Positions 1 to 7,191 of a stretch of 43,509 nucleotides of DNA are shown piece by piece (the first letter of the stretch is position 1; every line of letters begins with the position of its first letter). Position numbers and translations under genes: made by a program. Source of the DNA: an uncultured Acetatifactor sp. (GTDB lineage Bacteria > Bacillota > Clostridia > Lachnospirales > Lachnospiraceae). Under the pieces are notes generated by a model. It did not search any database and was not told the origin of the DNA. It saw only the letters and a list, made by a program, of their open reading frames with translations. The DNA lies in assembly GCA_910589035.1 (NCBI GenBank), contig CAJUSI010000008.1, forward strand, positions 1-43,509, written 5' to 3'.

Positions 1-1
1 C

Positions 2-316
2 GCCAGCATTGACCAGTGGTATTTCAACGGCGAAAAAGTACGGTTCTTCCAAGATGTGCTGACATCCAATAGCGAGAGCCTGACCGGCGGAAATTTCCAT
101 GGTACAATCCGCAGTTCGTGGAACGAAAACGGTTCCATCGACATTTATACGGTTCGTGACTTTGCAAATCTGAACTCTTCCGGGAATGGAACGCTGACCG
201 GCGTAGAGAAATTCAGCCAAGCGGAATTTGACGAACACACGCAGACGGAATTTAACGAGCACATGCAGAGGGAAGTACAAACCAGCTCGGGTGAGTGTGT
301 GGTAATTCAAGAGTAA
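2..316 (+). CDS. C-terminal part of an unrecognised protein, cut by the window edge
   Basis: The frame is open from base 2 to the TAA at 314-316, giving about 104 residues. The GTG at 56 is probably internal, because the frame continues upstream with residues such as ASIDQWYFNGEKVRFF. The tail is polar and acidic-rich, with VRDFANLNSSGNG followed by an AEFDEH / TEFNEH near-repeat. No membrane segment or catalytic motif is visible. The composition resembles the extracellular C-terminal tails of some M56/BlaR1-type membrane proteins in Clostridia, but this is a weak impression. A hairpin at 321-359 follows directly. The coding call is fairly safe; the function is unknown. Confidence 0.6.
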   Translation, partial: ASIDQWYFNGEKVRFFQDVLTSNSESLTGGNFHGTIRSSWNENGSIDIYTVRDFANLNSSGNGTLTGVEKFSQAEFDEHTQTEFNEHMQREVQTSSGECVVIQE

Positions 317-320
317 AGAC

Positions 321-359
321 TGCGGTACGACGGCAAAAGAAAAAAGCCGTCGTACCGTA
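321..359. terminator. Perfect 12-bp hairpin after the first gene
   Basis: CGGTACGACGGC (323-334) pairs exactly with GCCGTCGTACCG (346-357), extendable by a T-A and a wobble pair, around an A-rich loop. It starts 5 bases after the stop codon at 316. There is no clear U tract on either side, so it is a likely but non-classical terminator or mRNA-end stabiliser. Confidence 0.55.
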
Positions 360-377
360 GAAAATTGTCACGCCCCA

Positions 378-470
378 TCATGCGGCGGCTTTTGAGCGCT
401 CCCATTCTCTCTCCGGCGCTTCGTCATAATTTCTTCTGATTGCTTCCGTATTCTCTTTCTCCTGCATCAT
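378..470 (-). pseudogene. N-terminal remnant of a SAM-dependent methyltransferase
   Basis: A GGAGGAG site (474-480) precedes two adjacent ATG codons (468-470, 465-467). The 30-residue product contains ENTEAIRRNYDEAPEREWER and then ends at SKAAA-stop. The pattern I/E-x-x-I-R-R-N-Y-D-x-A-x-x-x-E-W-E-R is typical of the very start of class I SAM-dependent methyltransferases of Clostridia. The normal continuation (the GxGxG SAM-binding domain) is absent, so the gene has been cut off about 25 residues in. The longer upstream frame (to 569) carries an 18-bp tandem duplication encoding GRADFV-GKADFV. The family match is from memory of the motif and is moderate. Confidence 0.45.
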
Positions 471-610
471 ATACTCCTCCCTTCTATCCCGGGTAAGCCA
501 ATACGCCGCCGCAGGCAACGGCACAAAGTCAGCTTTGCCAACAAAGTCAGCTCTGCCGGCTTGAGCCATTGCTCACGGGAATGCCTTGCGTCCCTGAGGA
601 TGTGCGCCGT

Positions 611-1165
611 TCAGGCTTCATAGTCCTTTCGCAGAATTGCATAGACGCCCAGATCGCAGATCCCCTGATTGTTCCTGCCTCCCTGCCGCGAAATCCCCTC
701 CCGGCGCAGCCCGCATTTCCTCATAACCATTCCGCTGTGAGGATTGTTCATATCATGCCTGGCCATGATCCTGTTCGCTCCCACTTCCTCAAAAAGGAAC
801 CGGATCACCTCCGAAAAGCATTCCGACACTACGCCCCGGTGCCACCATGGCTTCCCGATACAGTATCCCACCTCCGCCTCACTGATGCCTTCATTCCAGT
901 TTACCACGGAAATGCTCCCGATGGGCTCCATACTCTCCTTCCACACAATGGCCCATTGATAGTATGTGGGGTCACCGTCCCTTTCCACCCAGGAGGCCAC
1001 CACCTGCCTGGTCACCTCTTCCGATTCATGGGTGGGCCATGTCAGATACTTTGTCACCTCCGGGTCGCTCGCCCAATTTCGGAACATGGGGTTCGCGTCC
1101 TGCGGCACAAAGGCTCTGATGACCAGTCTCTCTGTCTCCAACGTCCTGCTTCCTAAATGTTTCAT
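611..1165 (-). CDS. GNAT N-acetyltransferase, RimJ/RimL-like
   Basis: A 184-residue acetyltransferase of the Acetyltransf_3 (RimJ/RimL) type, expected to move an acetyl group from acetyl-CoA to an amine such as a protein N-terminus or a small molecule; the substrate is unknown. It begins RTLETERLVIRAFVPQDANP, the usual ETERL.IR start. The central strand PIGSISVV is followed by EVGYCIGKPWWHRGVVSE, the acetyl-CoA pyrophosphate loop, and it ends with NPHSGMVMRKCGLRREG, the standard N-x-x-S-x-x-v-x-x-K-x-G-F/L signature. The frame is open to 1258, but the ATG at 1163-1165 has an ideal AGGAGG site and matches family starts, so it was chosen. It stands alone. A dispersed upstream element is also found before the SGNH gene at 16893. 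Confidence 0.88.
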   Translation of the reverse strand: MKHLGSRTLETERLVIRAFVPQDANPMFRNWASDPEVTKYLTWPTHESEEVTRQVVASWVERDGDPTYYQWAIVWKESMEPIGSISVVNWNEGISEAEVGYCIGKPWWHRGVVSECFSEVIRFLFEEVGANRIMARHDMNNPHSGMVMRKCGLRREGISRQGGRNNQGICDLGVYAILRKDYEA

Positions 1166-1261
1166 TTCTCCTCCTCTCCGCCCGCTGTGGCGGGCACCCA
1201 TCCTTCGTTCCAAACCTGTCTGCCCTCTTTCCTGCTCCCGATCCTGCCGACACTCCACATC

Positions 1262-1332
1262 ATACAGTCCCTAACCCGGATAAACCGAAACCAAAATTTT
1301 CCCATTTTGCCCAGGATTTCGTTGTTAAGCGC
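1262..1332 (-). repeat. Dispersed leader-like element, copy A
   Basis: On the plus strand this reads ATACAGTCC-CTAACCCGGA and then an A-rich/T-rich tract (CAAAATTTTCC) ending in GCGC. A clearly related stretch lies at 16936-17036, where ATACAGTCC and CCCTAACCCGGA are separated by about 28 extra bases. Both copies lie 50-170 bp upstream of a minus-strand gene. Function is unknown; it could be a promoter or regulatory leader, or an old repeat. Confidence 0.4.
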
Positions 1333-2087
1333 CCAGGGAAAACACTTTTTTGATTTCCGGAAATTCTGCTTTCGCGAAAACCCTTTTGTGACTTCCGGAA
1401 ACTCTGCTTTCAGAAAAGTCCCCGCAGGAAATCCGCCTCCCCTTGCGGTTTCCCGCAGAAACAGCAAGAAGACCGGCGCCTGAAGCGATTTGCTTCCAGA
1501 CACCGGTCTATTCTGAAATCCCTGCGGAAAATATTCTGCCTGATTCTTTCAAGTCCGAAGGACTTTTTCGGGAACTTCGTTTGCGAGAACCCTGTTCTAA
1601 AGCTTTCTTCCGTGAATTCCTTTTGTGGAATCCTGTTCTAAAGCTATGTTCCGAGAACCCCTTTTGTGTGGAACTTTCTTCTGAAAACGTTATCCGATAG
1701 GACTTTAGGCTCAGCGGAATCCAGGTTCGGCGATACTTTTCCGGTGTCTGTTCTATATGAAATTATGACTGAGGACATTGAGGCGGATACTCCGAAATCC
1801 ATGACGGAGGACATTGGGGACTCTGCTTCGGATCCCACTACGACAAGACCTGCCTGGGAATAAAAACCTTCCAAAACCCCTGAGACTGCCACGGCAAAAA
1901 GACCTGCGTCCTGTCCGAAACGCCGGCTCTGGTTTCCCTGCATAAGGATGCCTGCCGCAAACAATCTGTCCATTTCCGTTCTCCCGCCGGAATCCGTCCG
2001 GCTTTCCTTTCCTCTTCCCACAGACCCGTGAAAAGTATTAGACCCCATTTTACTCGCTTTCCTGCAAATGTCAATATCGAATAGAAA
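1333..2087. other. 755-bp gene-free stretch with decayed minisatellite
   Basis: No convincing gene: the open frames lack ribosome sites and family motifs. The left half holds degenerate repeats built on TTCCGGAAA/TTCTGCTTTC (copies at 1354 and 1393) and on TTTTGTGGAA with CCTGTTCTAAAGCT (copies at 1591 and 1632, period 41 bp). The right half (1690-2087) contains a weak duplication of GAGGACATTG but nothing else I can identify. Confidence 0.5.
1580..1690. repeat. 41-bp degenerate tandem repeat
   Basis: CCTGTTCTAAAGCT occurs at 1591 and again at 1632, and TTTTGTGG at 1621 with TTTTGTGTGG at 1662, all 41 bp apart. Two to three degenerate units are present. The period is not a multiple of three and the region is non-coding. 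Confidence 0.6.
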
Positions 2088-2340
2088 AAATTTGCCGCCG
2101 GAATGCCCTTCTTCCGTGATACGGGCTTTGTGGTGGATTATCTGAATGAGGGGAGCTTTGAACGCCGCAAGGGCCAGAAAATAGTGAAGCCAGCGGAATC
2201 ACAATTGGAGAAAATAAAGGAGAAACCCGCCTGGCGCAGCTGATACAGATTCTTTTAAAAGAGAAAAATACAAAGAGATTGAGGCAGTATCCGGCAGCCG
2301 GGAGAAGCGCCGCGAGCTGTACAGGCTGTACGGTATTTGA
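2088..2340 (+). pseudogene. Decayed Rpn-family nuclease/transposase (PD-(D/E)XK), copy 1
   Basis: Translation gives FFRDTGFVVDYLNEGSFE and RKGQKIV, the same as the gene copy at 43001-43366. It then jumps over about 60 codons to GENKGETRLAQLIQILLKEK. A one-base loss in the A run after GAGAAAAA (about 2267) changes frame before KEIEAVSGSREKRRELYRL and the stop YGI-TGA at 2338-2340. It is therefore broken by an internal deletion and a frameshift, and the N-terminal nuclease domain is missing. Rpn proteins are recombination-promoting nucleases, formerly annotated as transposase_31. A terminator-like hairpin follows at 2367-2398, as it does after copy 2 at 16031-16141. Confidence 0.82.
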
Positions 2341-2366
2341 ATCACAGCTTGCACCGAACATAAAAC

Positions 2367-2398
2367 GGCAGAGCTCCTGTCTGTCGGAAGTCTCTGCC
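2367..2398. terminator. Bidirectional hairpin after the Rpn remnant and aldo/keto reductase
   Basis: GGCAGAG (2367-2373) pairs with CTCTGCC (2392-2398). The minus strand continues with GTTTTA, so it can end the reductase transcript, whose gene stops at 2487. The same GGCAGAGCTC...CTCTGCC hairpin follows the Rpn remnant at 16141, so it seems to belong to the Rpn element. Confidence 0.6.
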
Positions 2399-2486
2399 AT
2401 TCCAATCCATTCGGAACATATTCTAAAGCATAAGCTATGCCGGAGCCGGGCAGCAATGGAGACGGCATAGCTGCCACGCCGCCGTT

Positions 2487-3470
2487 TCAAAGCATTCCTG
2501 CATTTTCTTCCCGGCTTTTCCTTTTTATTTCCCGAATTCCCCAGACCAGCTCCTCTGGCATCTCCAGCTCCGTGCTCCGGATTCCCTCCCAAAGCTGCAG
2601 AGCCGTCCGGAAAGTGACGATGGGAATGGACACAAAATCATGGTGCATCATCCAGGCCAGGGCAAATTCTCCGGGGGACACCCTGTATTCTCTTAACAAC
2701 CCTATGATCTCCTCATTTTCCCTGTTATCGTACTGGGCCCTCAGGGAATCCCCGATATAGGCTCCCGTCATGCGCTTTGCCAGATACCCCTGGGCGGCGG
2801 CCGTGTAGGCCATGGCGCTCTTCCCGCTTTCGGCATGGTAGCGGTAGGTATCCTGATCCATCAGCACTAAAGTGGGATCCGCCACTCCGGAGGCATTGAT
2901 CTTCGCCAGGCTCCACATGAGCTGATTGCACACGAACCCGGAATAGCCTTCCGCCTTCGCAATCCGATCCGCCTCCTGCAGCCGGGGCAGCGTCCAGTTG
3001 GAGCAGCCGTACCACCGGATTTTTCCCTTGCGTCTTTCCTCCTCCAGCACGCCCAGGATTTCCTCTACCGGCATGGACAGGTCGTCCCGGTGCAGGAAAT
3101 ACAGATCAATCTCATCTGTCCCCAGGGCCTGCAGGCTTTCCTCCAGATCCCTGCGGATACATTCCGGCTTCACCCGGGATTCTCCCATAGTTTCCATATA
3201 CGGATGCGCACCCTTGGTGCTGATGATCACCCGGCTGCGGTTCCCCCTGTTTTTCAGGAACCGGCCGATGACATGCTCGCTCTTGGCCCGCTCTCCCGGG
3301 GTCCAGTCCCCGTACACATGGGCCGTGTCCAGAAAATTCCCGCCCAGATCCAGGAAGCTGTCCATCTGCTCCCAGGCATCCCTCTCCGCCATGTCCGTGC
3401 CGTACTTCACCGTGCCCAGGCATATGCCCGACACCTTTAAATCCGTGGATTGTAACATTTTATACTTCAT
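2487..3470 (-). CDS. Aldo/keto reductase
   Basis: A 327-residue cytosolic NAD(P)H-dependent oxidoreductase of the aldo/keto reductase superfamily, a TIM barrel acting on aldehydes, ketones or sugars. The catalytic tetrad is readable: D48 in NFLDTAHVYG, Y53 in the same motif, K86 in VIISTKG and H127 in DLYFLHRDD. The C-terminal half has the cofactor-binding style seen in the family (GYSGFVCNQLMW, IPIVTFRTALQL). The ATG at 3468-3470 has a GGAGG site 4 bases upstream and gives a normal N-terminus (MKYKMLQSTDLKVSGICLGT), so it was preferred. The frame is open 90 codons further, to an ATG at 3740 that overlaps the stop of the upstream acetyltransferase (ATGA). That extension is repetitive and unlike the family. 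Substrate is unknown. Confidence 0.9.
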   Translation of the reverse strand: MKYKMLQSTDLKVSGICLGTVKYGTDMAERDAWEQMDSFLDLGGNFLDTAHVYGDWTPGERAKSEHVIGRFLKNRGNRSRVIISTKGAHPYMETMGESRVKPECIRRDLEESLQALGTDEIDLYFLHRDDLSMPVEEILGVLEEERRKGKIRWYGCSNWTLPRLQEADRIAKAEGYSGFVCNQLMWSLAKINASGVADPTLVLMDQDTYRYHAESGKSAMAYTAAAQGYLAKRMTGAYIGDSLRAQYDNRENEEIIGLLREYRVSPGEFALAWMMHHDFVSIPIVTFRTALQLWEGIRSTELEMPEELVWGIREIKRKSREENAGML

Positions 3471-3740
3471 TTTTCCTCCGTTCCGCCGTATTCCCGCATG
3501 TTCGGTTCGGCTCCAGGCTCCGCCATCCTCTGGCATTTCTGGCCAGGCTCCATCGCCATCCCACATGGCCAGCCAAATTCCATCGCCATCCTGCATGTCC
3601 GCCTCAAACTCCGACGGGCTCTGCCCGACCTTGCCGCCGATTTTCTCTGCTTCAGGCATGGCATATTCCCATAAACTGTCTTTCCTCAATCCCTGTACAT
3701 AGCCACAGTGATAGAAAAGTTTACCTGCCAGCGGGCTCAT
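3471..3740 (-). other. 90-codon repetitive open frame between acetyltransferase and reductase
   Basis: The frame is continuous with the aldo/keto reductase and starts at an ATG overlapping the acetyltransferase stop by ATGA, so coupled translation is possible. The first 35 residues (AGKLFYHCGYVQGLRKDSLW) look like the worn tail of another protein, perhaps a GNAT enzyme. They are followed by a 10-residue repeat (QDGDGIWLAM / WDGDGAWPEM / PEDGGAWSRT). It is either translated as a leader or fusion, or is a spacer kept open by chance. No reductase has such an N-terminus to my knowledge. Confidence 0.35.
3515..3604 (-). repeat. In-frame 30-bp tandem repeat upstream of the aldo/keto reductase
   Basis: Three 30-bp units start at 3515, 3545 and 3575 (plus-strand starts AGGCTCCGCC, AGGCTCCATC, AAATTCCATC). 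Each encodes ten residues with a shared DGDG/DGG-x-W core. The period is a multiple of three and the frame stays open. Confidence 0.75.
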
Positions 3741-4225
3741 ACCTCCATCTCATAGAGCGCCATGGATCTGCCGTTGGGATAGTCGATAATGTCCACAATC
3801 TTAAATCCGGCGTCCAGATAAATCTTTCTCACCCTCTTCTCGTCCAGTGCCGTATCCAGGCGAATATAAGGGATCCCGCGCCTTCGGCATTCCTCTTTGA
3901 CCGCGCCGATTACCCTTCCCGTCATACCCCTGCCGGCAAATTTGCGGCGCACGCAGAGCTTATGCAGGTAGGCCGCCCCATACTCCGGCTTCTTCGGCCA
4001 GTATTCCCCGTCCTTCCACTGCAGGATAAAAGCGCAGGCAACCTCGCCGTCAAGCATTCCGATACAGAAGTTCTCCGGCCCGGCATCGTCGGTCACCATC
4101 TCCTCCGGCGTGAGCCATTCCTCAGACCAGACCCGGTATCCCCTCTCCCGTGCCCAGGCCGAGACCTCCCGCATCACATGGATTGCTCTCTGTATTTCGT
4201 TGAAGCGAATTTCTAATTTCTCCAT
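3737..4225 (-). CDS. GNAT N-acetyltransferase
   Basis: A 162-residue acetyl-CoA-dependent acetyltransferase of the Acetyltransf_1 type. The substrate strand is LDGEVACAFILQW. The acetyl-CoA binding loop is LHKLCVRRKFAGRGMTGRVI (R/Q-x-x-G-x-G/A pattern), then RLDTALDEKRVRKIYLDAGF as the final helix and strand. The ATG at 4223-4225 has an AGGAGG site 4-5 bases upstream. An alternative upstream start at 4303 adds 26 residues that do not look like the family. The stop overlaps the ATG at 3740 of the next open frame. Substrate is unknown. Confidence 0.85.
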   Translation of the reverse strand: MEKLEIRFNEIQRAIHVMREVSAWARERGYRVWSEEWLTPEEMVTDDAGPENFCIGMLDGEVACAFILQWKDGEYWPKKPEYGAAYLHKLCVRRKFAGRGMTGRVIGAVKEECRRRGIPYIRLDTALDEKRVRKIYLDAGFKIVDIIDYPNGRSMALYEMEV

Positions 4226-4303
4226 CTTCCTCCTTCTGTCTTCGCGCCATTCTGCCTGGATTATCGCTGTAAAAATGACCTGTTTCATTTTCCTTTCGGA
4301 CAA

Positions 4304-4715
4304 ATGTCCTTTTCACTCACATATCAATTCTTTCTCTGGTCACTGCTGCCAGGGCGTAATCTTTTTAGGATAACTCCAGACTTATATTCTCGATTATAAG
4401 ATATTTGCCCGATGTTTTCAATGTATGTTTAATTCCGTTTCCAGAATTGGTTTCCGGAATTTCCGTCTCCGGGATTATATACTCGCAAATTATATACTCT
4501 CGGAATCTCCTTTCCTGTTTCTGTGAGGCTGTTCTAACGCTTGTGGTTAGGGGTGCATACTGTATCAACCTGGCATATAACAGCATTTCGTCTGTCAATA
4601 TACACCCCCAAATTCCTGTGCGTATCAAAATAGTAAAATTCAATATTATGCAGGTATATGGGCATGTTACACTCAATATATGCACACCTGATTTATAGCG
4701 ATAGGGTTTGATACA
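4304..4715. other. Gene-free AT-rich stretch
   Basis: The two open frames here (one per strand, about 100 codons) have no ribosome site and no family features, and their composition is that of AT-rich intergenic DNA. Short inexact repeats of TTCCGGAAT/TTATATACTC occur around 4440-4510. I see no RNA gene. Confidence 0.45.
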
Positions 4716-4753
4716 ATGCGTGCAGGAGGAAAGGAACCGCTGCCTGCACGCAT
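4716..4753. terminator. 11-bp perfect hairpin after thrS
   Basis: ATGCGTGCAGG (4716-4726) pairs exactly with CCTGCACGCAT (4743-4753), 17 bases past the thrS stop codon. The T run (4755-4760) lies on the plus-strand side, so on the thrS transcript the hairpin is preceded by an A run and followed by a weak AUUGUAU. It is probably the thrS terminator but would work better for a plus-strand transcript. Confidence 0.55.
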
Positions 4754-4769
4754 GTTTTTTAACGGAATT

Positions 4770-6677
4770 TCAGATTCCCTCTTCCCTCAGCATTTCCAGA
4801 AACCCTTCCAACGTCATCCGCCCCAGGTCCCCTTCCTCACGCTTCCGGATGCAGACGCTGCGCTCCTGTGCTTCCTTCTCCCCCAAAATCACCATATAGG
4901 GAATCCCTTCCGTCTGGGCCGTCCTGATTTTATAACCGATTTTCTCGCCCTTTTCGTCGATCTCACAGCGCAGCCCTTCTTCCTTCAGAGCCCTCTCGAT
5001 TTCCCCCGCATATGCCATATATTTATCCGAAATAGGCAGAATCTTCACCTGCATCGGAGCCAGCCAGAGCGGGAATCTGCCGGCGTAATGCTCGATCAGG
5101 ATCCCGATAAACCGCTCCAAGGAACCGAATATGGCGCGGTGTATCATCACGGGCCTGTGCCTTTCGCCGTCCGTACCGGTGTATTCCGCGCCGAACCGCC
5201 GGGGAAGCTGGAAGTCCACCTGGATGGTCCCGCACTGCCAGGTACGCCCGATGGAATCCTTCAGATGAAAATCAAGCTTGGGGCCATAGAACGCCCCGTC
5301 CCCCTCGTTTACCACATAGGGAATCCCCATGGCCTCCACGGCGCTGCGCAGGGCATCGGTGGCAAGCTCCCATTCCTCCTGGCTTCCAATGCTGTCCTGG
5401 GGCCTGGTGGACAATTCCACATGATAGGCAAAGCCGAATTTCGTATAAATCTCATGGATGAGCCCGGCCACCTTCTGAATTTCCTCCACCATCTGCTCCT
5501 TTGTCATGAAAATATGGGCGTCGTCCTGAGTACACTCCCTCACGCGCATGAGTCCGTGGAGCGTGCCTGATTTCTCATGGCGGTGAATCAGCCCCAGCTC
5601 CGCCAGACGAAGAGGCAGCTCCCGATAGGAGCGGGGTTCCGACTGGTAGACCAGCATACCCCCCGGGCAGCTCATGGGCTTGATGGCGTACTCCCTCCCG
5701 TCCACCGCGGTGGTATACATTTTATCCCGATAATGCTCCCAGTGCCCCGACACCTCCCACAGCTTCCTGTCCAGCATCACCGGCGTGGAAATCTCCTGAT
5801 ATCCCTCCCGTCGATGCAGGCCTCTCCAGTAGTCCAGCAGAAGGTTTTTCAGAATCATTCCCTTCGGCAGGAAAAAGGGAAGCCCCGGCCCTTCCTCCGC
5901 CAGCAGAAAGAGCCCCAGCTGCCGCCCCAGTTTTCTGTGATCCCTTCGCTTAGCCTCCTCCAGCGTAAGCAGATATTCTTCCAACAGAGAAGCCTTCGGA
6001 AAGGAAATCCCGTAAATCCGGGTGAGCATTCTCCCCCTCTCGTCGCCCCTCCAATAGGCGCCGGCCACGGACAGCAGCTTCAACGCCCTGATATGGCAGG
6101 TATTGGAAATATGGGGGCCTGCACAGACCTCCGCATACTCCCCCTGCCTATACAAAATAATCTTCTCCCGGAACGAATCGCCTGCCGTATCCTGCCCATC
6201 GGCACAAACCGTCCCGCATATGCTCTGCTCTTCGTCCGTACCATCACCCCCACATATGCCTGGCTCTTTACCCGCACCATCGCCTCCGCATATGCCCGGC
6301 TCCTTGTCCGCACCATCGCCTCTGCCCGAACATCCGCGGAGCAGTTCCAACTGATAGAACTCCCCCCTTTCTTTCATGTACCTTTCCGCTTCCGCCCTCT
6401 CCGTTTCCCAAACCTGAAGGGACAGGGACTCCCCCGCAATTTTCTTCATTTCCTCCTGAATTTTCTCCAAATACTCCTCAGAAAAGGGAAATGCGAACTC
6501 AAAATCGCAGTAAAATCCATTCTCTGCCGTCTGCCCGCCCGCGCATTTCGCGCCCGGATACAGGCGCTTCACCGCCTGGGCGAGCACATGGGCGCTGGTA
6601 TGCCAGAACGCCTCCCTTCCCTTCGCATCCTCAAAATCTCTTTCCTCCATTTTCCCGTTTTGCAGCAGAACCTTCAT
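4770..6677 (-). CDS. thrS: Threonyl-tRNA synthetase lacking the TGS domain, with a repeat insertion
   Basis: It charges tRNA-Thr with threonine using ATP, in the cytoplasm. The 635-residue product starts with a short sequence and goes straight into the N2 editing domain (HTSAH at 26-30, the HxxxH motif; CAGPH at 185-189, the CxxxH motif). The usual 60-residue TGS domain is missing. The class II core follows: KPMSCPGG (zinc Cys), TQDDAHIF (zinc His), then HRAIFGSLERFIGILIEHYA (motif 3 and third zinc ligand), and a C-terminal anticodon-binding domain beginning about PLWLAPMQVKILP. Residues 115-166 are a glycine-rich insertion containing three 12-residue repeats, between the editing-site halves. 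The ATG at 6675-6677 has AGGAG upstream. A T-box controls it. It may be a second, stress- or starvation-induced ThrRS beside a normal housekeeping copy elsewhere. Confidence 0.95.
   Translation of the reverse strand: MKVLLQNGKMEERDFEDAKGREAFWHTSAHVLAQAVKRLYPGAKCAGGQTAENGFYCDFEFAFPFSEEYLEKIQEEMKKIAGESLSLQVWETERAEAERYMKERGEFYQLELLRGCSGRGDGADKEPGICGGDGAGKEPGICGGDGTDEEQSICGTVCADGQDTAGDSFREKIILYRQGEYAEVCAGPHISNTCHIRALKLLSVAGAYWRGDERGRMLTRIYGISFPKASLLEEYLLTLEEAKRRDHRKLGRQLGLFLLAEEGPGLPFFLPKGMILKNLLLDYWRGLHRREGYQEISTPVMLDRKLWEVSGHWEHYRDKMYTTAVDGREYAIKPMSCPGGMLVYQSEPRSYRELPLRLAELGLIHRHEKSGTLHGLMRVRECTQDDAHIFMTKEQMVEEIQKVAGLIHEIYTKFGFAYHVELSTRPQDSIGSQEEWELATDALRSAVEAMGIPYVVNEGDGAFYGPKLDFHLKDSIGRTWQCGTIQVDFQLPRRFGAEYTGTDGERHRPVMIHRAIFGSLERFIGILIEHYAGRFPLWLAPMQVKILPISDKYMAYAGEIERALKEEGLRCEIDEKGEKIGYKIRTAQTEGIPYMVILGEKEAQERSVCIRKREEGDLGRMTLEGFLEMLREEGI
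6213..6320 (-). repeat. In-frame 36-bp tandem repeat inside thrS
   Basis: CATATG recurs at 6217, 6253 and 6289, exactly 36 bp apart, within three well-matched units. They encode GDGADKEPGICG, GDGAGKEPGICG and GDGTDEEQSICG. The array falls in the editing domain between the HxxxH and CxxxH motifs and keeps the frame. Confidence 0.88.
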
Positions 6678-6743
6678 AAAATCCCTGCTCCTTTCCTTTT
6701 TGTTGCCGCCTGCCTGGCAGGCCCATCGGTTACCTTCACAACA

Positions 6744-7011
6744 TAAGAAAAGCACCCATAAGACTATCCCAATAGCCCTAAGGGTGCATCTGCACGGTTC
6801 CACCTTAACTTTTCACTTCGGATTCCAGCAAATCCTATCCTTTAACGCAGGCGTACGGCAGCGCTTACCTCCGGAATATCCGGACTTTCGGCGCTGCGGC
6901 TCAGGAATGGTTTTCGTCCATGCCTTTCATAAACAGCTTCCACCATGCGCTGTTCTCTCTGGATGATGCCGCATAAACTACTCTTTCCGTCGTCGCTTTT
7001 CTTATATTGTT
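6744..7011 (-). promoter_or_regulatory. T-box leader (tRNA-Thr sensing) of thrS
   Basis: Read on the minus strand, the conserved T-box AAGGTGGAACCGTG is at 6806-6793. It is followed by a terminator whose stem GCACCC/GGGTGC (6782-6787 with 6752-6757) is closed by a TTTTCTT run (6751-6745). Stem I features lie upstream, including an AGAGAGAAC-type segment near 6955 and a GAGCCGC region. A candidate specifier codon ACC (Thr) is at 6911-6909, followed by A. Uncharged tRNA-Thr would pair with the specifier and the T-box, form the antiterminator and allow thrS transcription. The T-box and terminator are certain; the exact specifier is inferred. Confidence 0.93.
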
Positions 7012-7017
7012 GCAATT

Positions 7018-7046
7018 ACCTTACCAGACTTCCGGGGCTTTGTCAA
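7018..7046 (-). promoter_or_regulatory. Promoter of the T-box/thrS transcript
   Basis: A perfect TTGACA (-35) lies at 7046-7041. A 17-base spacer separates it from TAAGGT (7023-7018), which is preceded by TGG and so has an extended -10 element (TGn). This places the start near 7011, just ahead of the T-box stem I. Confidence 0.6.
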
Positions 7047-7191
7047 CCACTCTGTAAAAGTTTCACAGTACAAAAACAGCACAGAAAAATATTGAAAAGC
7101 GGCCCGAAGTGTGATAAGCTGAGCCTAAACAGATTTTCTATGGAAAAAGATTCTGAAAATCAAATTGTATTGTCACGCGTTACGAACATCC

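Noticed and set aside
1443..1700. 85-codon plus-strand frame in the gap after the first acetyltransferase
   Set aside because: It is built from the degenerate 41-bp repeats, lacks a ribosome site and resembles nothing known.
4365..4698. Open frames on both strands in the gap before thrS
   Set aside because: AT-rich chance frames without ribosome sites or family features.
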